A stretch of 8,510 bases of DNA from an uncultured Amaricoccus sp. (lineage in GTDB: Bacteria; Pseudomonadota; Alphaproteobacteria; Rhodobacterales; Rhodobacteraceae), in contig NZ_CALLYO010000499.1 in the NCBI RefSeq assembly GCF_937858865.1, positions 1 through 8,510 on the forward strand, written 5' to 3'. Position numbers and translations under genes: made by a program. The notes below the pieces were generated by a model. The model was not told the DNA's origin and did not search any database. It worked only from the letters and a program-made list of their open reading frames with translations. This document shows, one piece after another, positions 1-6,265 of the stretch; position 1 is the stretch's first letter; each line of letters starts with the position of its first letter.

Positions 1-55
1 CGTCGACGTGGTGTGGCTGTTCCTGTTCGCGGTGATCTACATCTGGGGTTCGTGA
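1..55 (+). CDS. ctaE: Cytochrome c oxidase subunit III, C-terminal end (partial)
   Basis: Only the last 17 codons are in the window, read from position 2 to a TGA at 53-55. The peptide VDVVWLFLFAVIYIWGS matches what I know of the C-terminus of subunit III of aa3-type cytochrome c oxidase, the final transmembrane helix ending in a short W-G tail. Subunit III is an integral inner-membrane protein of the terminal respiratory oxidase. The call is strengthened by SURF1, an assembly factor of the same complex, starting about 600 bases downstream on the same strand, an order common in alphaproteobacteria. The gene continues upstream of the window, so its start and regulation cannot be seen. A short peptide match carries some risk, but hydrophobicity, motif and context agree. 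Confidence 0.8.
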   Translation, partial: VDVVWLFLFAVIYIWGS

Positions 56-74
56 TGCGGGCGGGGCGCCGATC

Positions 75-632
75 ATGAACGAGCACGCCCGGCGCCCGGC
101 GACCTATCAGGACGTGCTCGCCGCACCCCCGAACATGGTGGCCGAGCTGGTCGACGGATCGCTGCACCTCCACCCCCGCCCCGCCTCGCGCCATGCGCGG
201 GCGACCTTCCGCATCGCGATGAAGCTCGGGGATCCCTACGACGACGGCGTGGGAGGGCCGGGGGGCTGGTATTTTGCCATCGAGCCGGAGCTGCATCTCG
301 GCGGGGACGTGGTGGTGCCGGACCTCGCCGGCTGGCGGCGCGAGCGCATGGGGACCTTTCCCGACGCGCCGGCGATCGAGCTCGTGCCCGACTGGGTCTG
401 CGAGATCCTGAGCCCCGGGACGCGGCGCTTCGACCTGACCGAGAAGCGGGCGCTCTATGGCGCGCGCGGGGTCGGCTTCCTCTGGTTTCTCGATCCGGAG
501 GCGGGGCTCCTCGAAGCCTTCGCGCTGCGGGACGGGGCCTGGGTGCTCGTCGGGACGGCGCAGGGGGACGAGGAGGTCCGGCTCGCGCCGTTCGAGGCGA
601 CGGGGTTCGCGCTGTCCGCGCTCTGGCCGTGA
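75..632 (+). CDS. Uma2 family (DUF820) PD-(D/E)XK nuclease-like protein
   Basis: A 185-residue protein with the layout of the Uma2/DUF820 family, a restriction-endonuclease-like fold of unknown physiological role. Visible family marks are an N-terminal segment resembling 'tyeDvlalPenm.aELvdGeL' (residues 10-31), an acidic strand with E70 and E72, the VVPDLAGW segment with D83 (79-86), WVCEILSPGT with E110 (107-116), and RRFDLTEKRALYGARGVGFLWFLDPE (117-142) with D120 and K124. The candidate metal and catalytic residues (E70/E72, D83, E110, K124) are all present, so it looks intact. No signal peptide or membrane segment is seen. The start is the ATG at 75. An ATG at 55 overlaps the ctaE stop but is in another frame and ends after seven codons. 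The Shine-Dalgarno sequence is weak. It lies 19 nt after ctaE and 24 nt before surf1, so it is probably co-transcribed with oxidase genes to which it has no obvious link. Family call is firm; function is unknown. Confidence 0.85.
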   Translation: MNEHARRPATYQDVLAAPPNMVAELVDGSLHLHPRPASRHARATFRIAMKLGDPYDDGVGGPGGWYFAIEPELHLGGDVVVPDLAGWRRERMGTFPDAPAIELVPDWVCEILSPGTRRFDLTEKRALYGARGVGFLWFLDPEAGLLEAFALRDGAWVLVGTAQGDEEVRLAPFEATGFALSALWP

Positions 633-656
633 GGCGGCGGGCGAAGGGCTGAGTGC

Positions 657-1328
657 ATGACCCGCCGGATGATCGTCCCGCTGATCTTCGGCGTGGTCGG
701 GGTGGCGCTTCTCGTCTCGCTCGGGGTCTGGCAGGTGCAGCGCCTGGCCTGGAAGACGGCGATCCTCGCCGAGATCGAGGCGAAGCTCGCCGCCGCGCCG
801 GTGGCCGTGCCGCCCGAGCCGACGCCGGAGGCCGACCAGTACCGGCGGGTGCAGGCGGAGGGGGTGGTCGGGCCGGGGGAGCTCCATGTCTATACGACGG
901 CGCCCGGGCAGGGGGTGGGGTACCGGGTGATCGCGCCCTTCCGGCTCGCGGACGGGCGGCCGATCCTGCTCGACCGCGGCTTCGTGCCGATCGGGGAGAA
1001 GGAGGCGGCGCGGCGGGTCGGGCCGCTGAGCGTGGAGGGGTCGCTCGCCTGGCCGCGGGAGACGGACCGCTTCACCAGCCCGCCCGACCGGGAGAAGAAC
1101 ATCTGGTTCGCCCGCGACGTGCCGCTGATGGCCGAGGCGCTCGGCACGCTGCCGGTGATGCTGGTGGTCTCGGCGAGCGACGATCCGGGCCAGCCGCTGC
1201 CGATGCCGGTGACGGTCAACATCCCGAACAATCACCTGCAGTATGCGGTGACCTGGTTCGGGCTGGCGGTGGTCTGGGCGATGATGACAGGTTATCAGCT
1301 TTGGCGTATCAAGCGCCGGATCGACTGA
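657..1328 (+). CDS. surf1: SURF1 family cytochrome oxidase assembly protein
   Basis: A 223-residue inner-membrane protein of the SURF1/Shy1 family, which assists maturation of heme-copper oxidase subunit I, probably by heme a handling. The expected two-helix topology is visible: a hydrophobic segment at residues 5-25 leading into LGVWQVQRLAWK (22-33), a periplasmic domain, and a second helix at about 195-215 followed by a basic tail (RIKRR). Family motifs include GVGYRVIAPF (86-95), ILLDRGFVP (103-111) and NNHLQYAVTWFGLA (191-204). The length is normal for bacterial SURF1. The ATG at 657 is chosen because it places the first helix immediately after a short basic N-terminus (MTRR). The Shine-Dalgarno sequence is poor (GAAGGG near 641-646). 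Position two genes after ctaE fits a role in aa3 oxidase assembly. Alphaproteobacterial SURF1 genes are often placed just before thrC, as here. Confidence 0.95.
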   Translation: MTRRMIVPLIFGVVGVALLVSLGVWQVQRLAWKTAILAEIEAKLAAAPVAVPPEPTPEADQYRRVQAEGVVGPGELHVYTTAPGQGVGYRVIAPFRLADGRPILLDRGFVPIGEKEAARRVGPLSVEGSLAWPRETDRFTSPPDREKNIWFARDVPLMAEALGTLPVMLVVSASDDPGQPLPMPVTVNIPNNHLQYAVTWFGLAVVWAMMTGYQLWRIKRRID

Positions 1329-1343
1329 GGGATTATTTCGCCG

Positions 1344-2747
1344 ATGCAGTATGTCTCGACCCGCGGAGCAGCGCCGAAGCTCGGTTTCGAGGAGGCGATG
1401 CTGGCGGGTCTCGCCCGGGACGGCGGGCTCTACGTTCCCGAGACCTGGCCGCGGATGAGCGAGGCGGAGATCGCGGCGCTGGCCGGGCTCTCCTACGAGG
1501 AGGCGGCCTTCCGGGTGATGCGGCCGTTCATCGGCGATGCCTTCACCGACAGGGAGCTCGAGGGGATCATCGGGCGCGCCTATGCCGGCTTCCGCCATGC
1601 GGCGCGGGTGCCGCTGCGCCAGACCGGGCCGAACGACTGGCTGCTCGAGCTCTTCCACGGGCCGACGCTCGCCTTCAAGGACGTGGCGATGCAGCTGATC
1701 GGGCAGCTCTTCGAGGCGAGTCTCGCGCGGAGCGGGCGGCGGATCACCATCGTCGGGGCGACGAGCGGGGATACCGGGTCGGCGGCGATCGAGGCTTTTC
1801 GCGGGCGGGCGGGGGTCGAGGTCTTCATCCTCTTCCCGGACGGGCGGGTGTCGGAGGTGCAGCGGCGGCAGATGACGACCCCGGCCGAGGCGAACGTGCA
1901 TGCGCTGGCCATCGCCGGGGACTTCGACGACGCGCAGGCGCGGCTGAAGGATCTGTTCAACGATCATGCCTTCCGCGACGGCGTGGGGCTCGCGGGGGTC
2001 AACTCGATCAACTGGGCGCGGGTGCTGGCGCAGACGGTCTATTATTTCACCGCCGCGGTGGCGCTGGGGGCGCCGCATCGGCCGGTGAGTTTTACCGTGC
2101 CGACGGGGAATTTCGGCGACGTCTTCGCGGGGTACGTCGCGCGGCGTATGGGGCTGCCGATCGAGCGGCTGGTGATCGCGACAAACCAGAACGACATCCT
2201 GCACCGGACGCTGGAGACGGGGGCGCACCGGCGCGCCGGGGTGCGGGCCTCGATCAGCCCGTCGATGGATATCGAGGTGAGCTCGAATTTCGAGCGGCTG
2301 CTCTTCGAGCTTTATGACCGCGAGGGGGCGGCGGTGGCGGGGCTGATGGGGGAGCTGGCGGGCGGCGGGTTCGAGCTGTCGCAGGGGGCGCTGGGGCGGC
2401 TCCGGGCCGAGTTCGACAGCGCGCGCGCCTCGGAGGAGGAGACGCGGGCTGCGATTGCGGCGGCCTGGGCGGCGACGGGGGAGCTGGTCTGCCCGCATAC
2501 CGCGACCGGGCTGCATGCGGCGCGGGTCAGGCGGGGCGATCCGCGGGTGCCGATGGTGGTGCTGGCGACGGCGCATCCGGCGAAGTTTCCCGATGCGGTC
2601 GAGGCGGCGACGGGCGAGCGGCCGGCGCTGCCGGGGTGGATGGCGGATTTGATGGCGCGGCCGGAGCGGGTGACGCGGGTCGCGAACGACGTCGCGGCGA
2701 TCAAGGACGTCATCGGGCGGGCGACGGTGGGGGAGGGGGCGCGATGA
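1344..2747 (+). CDS. thrC: Threonine synthase
   Basis: A 467-residue cytoplasmic PLP enzyme that converts O-phospho-L-homoserine to L-threonine and phosphate, the last step of threonine synthesis. It belongs to the longer class found in proteobacteria and fungi, with an N-terminal domain beginning MQYVSTRG before the fold-type II core. The Schiff-base lysine is K112 in HGPTLAFKD (105-113). Other landmarks are GATSGDTGSAA (138-148), NSINWARVLAQ (220-230), the phosphate-binding loop PTGNFGD (253-259), NQND (281-284), SPSMDIEVSSNFERLLFE (305-322), the late segment TATGLHAA (386-393) and HPAKFP (411-416). No key residue appears missing. The ATG at 1344 follows surf1 by 15 nt with a GAGGGA Shine-Dalgarno at 1327-1332. 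The stop overlaps the start of the peptidase gene by ATGA, indicating translational coupling. Function is certain from motifs; linkage to oxidase genes is positional only. Confidence 0.97.
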   Translation: MQYVSTRGAAPKLGFEEAMLAGLARDGGLYVPETWPRMSEAEIAALAGLSYEEAAFRVMRPFIGDAFTDRELEGIIGRAYAGFRHAARVPLRQTGPNDWLLELFHGPTLAFKDVAMQLIGQLFEASLARSGRRITIVGATSGDTGSAAIEAFRGRAGVEVFILFPDGRVSEVQRRQMTTPAEANVHALAIAGDFDDAQARLKDLFNDHAFRDGVGLAGVNSINWARVLAQTVYYFTAAVALGAPHRPVSFTVPTGNFGDVFAGYVARRMGLPIERLVIATNQNDILHRTLETGAHRRAGVRASISPSMDIEVSSNFERLLFELYDREGAAVAGLMGELAGGGFELSQGALGRLRAEFDSARASEEETRAAIAAAWAATGELVCPHTATGLHAARVRRGDPRVPMVVLATAHPAKFPDAVEAATGERPALPGWMADLMARPERVTRVANDVAAIKDVIGRATVGEGAR

Positions 2748-4006
2748 GCGTCGAGGTGCACGAGCTGGCGAACGGGCTCCGGCTCGCGGTCGAGCCGATG
2801 CCGGGGCTGCGCTCGGCGAGCGTCGGGATCTTCGTCACCGCCGGCGGGCGGCACGAGCGGCTGGAGCAGAACGGGATCGCGCACTTCCTCGAGCATATGG
2901 CGTTCAAGGGGACGCCGACGCGCTCGGCGCAGCAGATCGCCGAGGAGATCGAGGACGTCGGCGGCTACATCAACGCCTATACCGGCAAGGAGATGACCGC
3001 CTATTACGCCCGGGTGCTGGAGGCGGATGTGGAGCGGGCGCTCGGGATCCTGGCCGACATCGTGCTCAACCCGCTCTTCGAGGCGCCGGACATCGAGGTC
3101 GAGCGCGGGGTGATCCTGCAGGAGATCGGGCAGGCGCTCGATACGCCGGACGACATCATCTTCGACTGGCTGCAGGAGGCGGCCTATCCGGCGCAGCCGT
3201 TCGGGCGGACGATCCTCGGGCCGGCGGAGCGGGTGCAGGGCTTCGGGCGGGCGGAGCTGGCGGGCTTCGTCGGCGAGCACTACGGGCCGGAGCGGATGAT
3301 CCTCGCGGCGGCGGGGGCGGTCGATCCGGAGCGGCTGCTCGCGCTGGCCGAGCGGCACTTCGGGCATCTGGCGCGGCGCCCGGCGCTGCCCTTCCTGCCG
3401 GCCCGCTTCGCCGGCGGCGAGCGGCGCGAGGCGCGCGACCTCGAGCAGGTGCATGTGGCGATGGCCTTCGAGAGCCCCGGCGTGCGCGAGGACGAGGCCT
3501 ATACGGCGCAGATCTATGCGACGGCGATGGGCGGCGGCATGTCGTCGCGGCTCTTCCAGGAGCTCAGGGAGCGGCGCGGGCTCTGCTACACCATCTTCGC
3601 GCAGGCCGGGGCCTACGAGGACACCGGGCTCATCACGCTCTATGCCGGCACCGGCGCCGAGCAGATCGGCGAGCTGACGAGGCTGACCGTCGACGAGCTG
3701 CGCCGCGCGGCCGAGGGGCTGAGCCCGGCCGAGATCGACCGGGCGCGGGCGCAGATGAAGGCGGGGATGCTGATGGGGCTGGAGAGCCCCTCCTCGCGCG
3801 CCGAGCGGCTGGCGCGGATGCTGAGCATCTGGGGGCGGGTGCCGACGATCGACGAGATCATCGCCAAGATCGACGCCGTGACGCCCGAGCGGGTGCGCGG
3901 CTTCGGCGAGCGGCTGGCGGCGCGCGCCGATCCGGCGCTGGCGCTGCTCGGGCCGGTCGGGGACGCGCCCGACCGATCGGTGCTGGCGAGGCGCCTGGCG
4001 GCCTGA
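2744..4006 (+). CDS. M16 family zinc metallopeptidase (PepR / mitochondrial processing peptidase-like)
   Basis: A 420-residue single-chain M16 peptidase of the bacterial subfamily related to the beta subunit of mitochondrial processing peptidase. The inverted zinc motif HFLEH is at residues 47-51 (H47 and H51 zinc ligands, E50 general base), and the third ligand is E127 in ERGVILQEI, 75 residues further on, which is the family spacing. E120 matches the accessory glutamate. The C-terminal half carries GGGMSSRLFQELRERRGLCY (263-282), the conserved R/Y segment that orients substrate. Both halves are therefore intact and the enzyme should be active. There is no signal peptide, so it is predicted to be cytoplasmic. 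The ATG at 2744 overlaps the thrC stop (ATGA) and is preceded by GGAGG at 2732-2736. An in-frame upstream extension inside thrC was rejected. The native substrate is unknown. The thrC-M16 neighbourhood is common in alphaproteobacteria. Confidence 0.95.
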   Translation: MSVEVHELANGLRLAVEPMPGLRSASVGIFVTAGGRHERLEQNGIAHFLEHMAFKGTPTRSAQQIAEEIEDVGGYINAYTGKEMTAYYARVLEADVERALGILADIVLNPLFEAPDIEVERGVILQEIGQALDTPDDIIFDWLQEAAYPAQPFGRTILGPAERVQGFGRAELAGFVGEHYGPERMILAAAGAVDPERLLALAERHFGHLARRPALPFLPARFAGGERREARDLEQVHVAMAFESPGVREDEAYTAQIYATAMGGGMSSRLFQELRERRGLCYTIFAQAGAYEDTGLITLYAGTGAEQIGELTRLTVDELRRAAEGLSPAEIDRARAQMKAGMLMGLESPSSRAERLARMLSIWGRVPTIDEIIAKIDAVTPERVRGFGERLAARADPALALLGPVGDAPDRSVLARRLAA

Positions 4007-4014
4007 GGTCGGGC

Positions 4015-4599
4015 GTGCTCCGCTTTCGCCGTCCGCCGCAGCCTGCGATCGAGACCAGGCGGATGACGCTGCGGTTGCCGGAGATGCGCGATCACGCCGC
4101 CTGGGCCAACCTGCGCCGGGAGGGCGAGACCTTCCTGCGCGCCTGGGAGCCGGCCTGGTCGGCGGATCATTTCTCGCGCCAGGCGTTCCGCACCCGGGTC
4201 TACTGGGCCTGGCGCGCCCGCGACGAGGGCAAGGCGCTGGCGCTCTTTCTCGTCCGCCGCGAGGATGCCCGGCTGATGGGGGCGATCACGCTCGACAACA
4301 TCCGCCGCGGCCCCTCGCAGTCGGCGCAGGTCGGCTACTGGATCGGGCCGGCGTTCGCGCGCCAGGGGCTGATGACCGAGGCGCTGGAGGCGGTGGTGGT
4401 GCATGCCTTCACCACGCTCGACCTCAGCCGGATCGAGGCGGCCTGCCTGCCCGAGAACGTGGCGTCGCGCACGCTGCTCGAGCGCGCGGGTTTTCGCGAG
4501 GAGGGGCTGGCGGAGGGCTATCTGCAGATCGGCGGGCGCTGGCGCGAGCATGTGCTCTATGCGCTGCTGCGGGCCGACCGGCGCCAGGAGGGGGAATGA
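4015..4599 (+). CDS. GNAT N-acetyltransferase, RimJ/RimL-like
   Basis: A 194-residue GNAT-fold acetyltransferase resembling RimJ/RimL enzymes that acetylate protein N-termini using acetyl-CoA. The N-terminal ETRRMTLRLPEMRDHAAW (13-30) is a typical beta1-alpha1 entry. LMGAITLDNIRRG (87-99) forms the central strands. ARQGLMTEALE (115-125) is the acetyl-CoA pyrophosphate loop. NVASRTLLERAGF (148-160) is the motif B region, followed by the RimJ-type tail GGRWREHVLYALLR (173-186). The chosen start is a GTG at 4015, 8 nt after the M16 stop, with AGG at 4005-4008 close upstream. The next in-frame ATG (4063) would delete the first strand. Its stop overlaps the start of the FAD oxidase (ATGA). The substrate is not predictable; RimJ itself modifies ribosomal protein S5, but this small-family assignment should not be transferred without test. 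Confidence 0.9.
   Translation: MLRFRRPPQPAIETRRMTLRLPEMRDHAAWANLRREGETFLRAWEPAWSADHFSRQAFRTRVYWAWRARDEGKALALFLVRREDARLMGAITLDNIRRGPSQSAQVGYWIGPAFARQGLMTEALEAVVVHAFTTLDLSRIEAACLPENVASRTLLERAGFREEGLAEGYLQIGGRWREHVLYALLRADRRQEGE
4586..4594 (+). promoter_or_regulatory. Strong ribosome binding site for the FAD oxidase gene
   Basis: AGGAGGGGG lies immediately before the ATG at 4596, inside the last codons of the acetyltransferase gene. It is the best Shine-Dalgarno match in the operon and decides the start of the downstream gene, which overlaps the stop of the upstream one. The purine run reaches almost to the ATG, so the effective pairing register is uncertain. Confidence 0.6.
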
Positions 4600-6014
4600 G
4601 CGCGCTGAACCCGGCCGATGCGGTGCTTCTCGAGCGGCTCTCGGCGGCGCTCGGGCCGGGGGGCGTGGTGCCGGCGGAGCCGCGCTATCTCGAGGAGCCG
4701 CGCGGGCGCTTCGCCGGGCGCGCGGCGGCGGTGCTGCGGCCGGCCTCGACGGAGGCGGTGGCGGCCGCCGTGGCGATCTGCGCCGAGGCACGGACGGGGA
4801 TCATCCCCTATTCCGGCGGCACCGGGCTCGTCGGCGGGCAGGTGATGGGTGAAGGGCCGCTGCCGGTCGTCCTCTCCTTCGAGCGGATGAACCGAATCCG
4901 CGACGTCGATCTCGCCGACGGGGTGATGATCGTCGAGGCAGGCTGCGTGCTGGCCGACGTCCATGCCGCGGCGGCAGCGGCGGGGCGGGTCTTCCCGCTG
5001 ACGCTCGCCTCCGAGGGGTCGGCGCGGATCGGCGGGCTGCTCGGGACGAACGCGGGCGGGGTGAACGTGCTGCGCTATGGCAACGCCCGCGACCTCTGCC
5101 TCGGGGTCGAGGCGGTGATGGCGGACGGGTCGGTGATGCACGGCCTGAGGCGGGTGGCGAAGGACAATATGGGCTACGACCTGCGGCATCTGCTGATCGG
5201 GTCGGAGGGCACGCTCGGGCTCATCACCGCCGCGAGCCTAAGGTTGCATCCGCGGCCGGGCGAGACGGCGACGGCCTGGGCCGCGGTCGCCTCGCCCGAT
5301 GCGGCGCTGGCGCTGCTCAATGCGCTGCGCGATGCGCTCGGCGGGACGATCTCGGCCTTCGAGCTGATCGGGGTCGAGGGGCTCGCCTTCCTGGCGGAGA
5401 AGATGCCATCGGTGCCGCAGCCGCCGGCGATGGGGACGGACTGGCGGGTGCTGGTCGAGGCGGCGGATGCCGCCGGGGCCGGGACGCGGGCGCGGCTCGA
5501 GGCGGCGCTGATGGCCGGGCTGGAGGCGGGCGGGGTCGCGGAGGTGCTCGTCGCGCAGAGCGAGGCGCAGCGCGCCGTCTTCTGGGGCGTGCGCGAGACG
5601 ATCCCGGAGGCGAATCGGCTGGTGGGGGCGATATCGAGCCACGACATCTCGGTGCCGCCGGCGAGGATCGGCGAGTTCGTGGCCCGCGGGGCGCCGCTCG
5701 TCGCGCGCTTCGACCCGGAGCTCAGGATCAACTGCTTCGGGCATCTCGGCGACGGGAACCTGCACTACAACGTCTTCCCGCCGCAGGGGCGAAGCCGGGC
5801 GCTCTACGATTCGCTGCGGGCGCCGGTGAAGCGGGCGGTCTACGATCTCGTGCACGAGCTGGGCGGCTCGGTCGGGGCCGAGCATGGCGTGGGCCGGCTG
5901 AAGGTGGAAGATCTGGTGCGCTACGGCGATCCGGCGATGGTGGCGGCGATGCGGGCGATCAAGGCCGCGCTCGATCCGCAGGGGGTGCTGAACCCGGGGG
6001 CGGTGCTCGCCTGA
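4596..6014 (+). CDS. FAD-linked oxidase, D-2-hydroxyglutarate dehydrogenase / GlcD-like
   Basis: A 472-residue flavoprotein of the VAO/PCMH class that oxidises a 2-hydroxy acid. The FAD-binding half has PYSGGTGLVGGQV (71-83), SEGSARIGGLLGTNAGG (139-155), YGNARD (161-166), KDNMGYDLR (189-197) and IGSEGTLGLIT (201-211). The C-terminal half carries the metal-site pattern of D-2-hydroxyglutarate and D-lactate dehydrogenases: FGHLGDGNLHYN (381-392) with H383, H390 and N392, then GAEHGVG (427-433) with E429 and H430, plus R333 in FWGVRE. These match the zinc and substrate residues I recall for human D2HGDH in order and spacing. The region where that enzyme has a substrate-binding lysine reads SSHDIS (347-352) here, so the substrate may differ. 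The protein ends with the family tail LDPQGVLNPGAV. No membrane segment is seen; electrons probably go to ETF or quinone. It is the last gene of the operon and is followed by a terminator. The exact substrate (D-2-hydroxyglutarate, D-lactate or glycolate) is not settled. Confidence 0.9.
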   Translation: MSALNPADAVLLERLSAALGPGGVVPAEPRYLEEPRGRFAGRAAAVLRPASTEAVAAAVAICAEARTGIIPYSGGTGLVGGQVMGEGPLPVVLSFERMNRIRDVDLADGVMIVEAGCVLADVHAAAAAAGRVFPLTLASEGSARIGGLLGTNAGGVNVLRYGNARDLCLGVEAVMADGSVMHGLRRVAKDNMGYDLRHLLIGSEGTLGLITAASLRLHPRPGETATAWAAVASPDAALALLNALRDALGGTISAFELIGVEGLAFLAEKMPSVPQPPAMGTDWRVLVEAADAAGAGTRARLEAALMAGLEAGGVAEVLVAQSEAQRAVFWGVRETIPEANRLVGAISSHDISVPPARIGEFVARGAPLVARFDPELRINCFGHLGDGNLHYNVFPPQGRSRALYDSLRAPVKRAVYDLVHELGGSVGAEHGVGRLKVEDLVRYGDPAMVAAMRAIKAALDPQGVLNPGAVLA

Positions 6015-6024
6015 GGGGGGGATT

Positions 6025-6064
6025 GCGCCCCTTCTCTCTTGGGGGGGAGGGAGAGAAGGGGCGC
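6025..6064 (+). terminator. Rho-independent-type terminator ending the ctaE-to-FAD-oxidase operon
   Basis: A perfect 14-bp inverted repeat: left arm GCGCCCCTTCTCTC (6025-6038) and right arm GAGAGAAGGGGCGC (6051-6064), with a 12-nt G-rich loop. Two further G-U pairs could close the loop. It begins 10 nt after the FAD oxidase stop and is followed by TTTAT, a short T-tract, so termination may be partly intrinsic only. The position right behind the last tightly packed gene supports the call. Confidence 0.85.
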
Positions 6065-6070
6065 TTTATC

Positions 6071-6091
6071 CAGACTGGAGGGTCTGAGTTT
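6071..6091 (+). terminator. Possible second, weak terminator hairpin
   Basis: CAGAC (6071-6075) pairs with GTCTG (6082-6086) around a 6-nt loop, and AGTTTTGC follows. The stem is only 5 bp, so alone it would be weak. Sitting 7 nt after the main terminator, it could act as a back-up for the short T-tract there, or be chance. Confidence 0.3.
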
Positions 6092-6145
6092 TGCAAGCAG
6101 CCCGTCCGTTTTGGACACCTCCTTTCTGGCGGCGATTCCTTACCA

Positions 6146-6186
6146 AAAGTTTAACGGATCCGGCAGTGATCAACTTAAAGTTGTCA
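6146..6186 (+). promoter_or_regulatory. Possible operator: AAGTT half-sites upstream of the GNAT-matB pair
   Basis: Within the 200-base gene-free stretch 6065-6265 there is an inverted repeat CAACTT-A-AAGTTG (6171-6183), and a related AAAGTTTAAC at 6146-6155. The AAAGTT starts at 6146 and 6177 are 31 nt apart, about three helical turns, and the stretch is distinctly richer in A and T than its surroundings. This is where a promoter for the downstream genes would be expected. I could not identify convincing -35 and -10 boxes on either strand, so the role is inferred from position and symmetry only. Confidence 0.3.
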
Positions 6187-6265
6187 TCCGCCCGGGCCCT
6201 TTCGCCTTTGCTCGCCGGGAGCCTGCGTGCTAGGGCGGGTGGCCCCGGCCTGCCCATTTGCTTTC

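Noticed and set aside
653..2317. A 554-codon open frame on the + strand running through surf1 and the first two thirds of thrC
   Set aside because: It overlaps two certain genes in another frame, its product is a low-complexity mix of Arg, Gly, Ala and Asp, and no family motif is visible. Long stop-free shadow frames are expected at this GC content.
2312..4791. Two antisense open frames of about 380 codons opposite the M16 peptidase, RimJ-like GNAT and start of the FAD oxidase
   Set aside because: Both have low-complexity Arg/Pro/Leu-rich products and lie opposite well-supported genes; they are GC-driven shadows.
6065..6265. tRNA or small RNA gene in the largest intergenic region
   Set aside because: No cloverleaf, T-loop GTTCGA-type sequence or CCA end was found on either strand, and the only hairpins are the terminator and a 5-bp stem.
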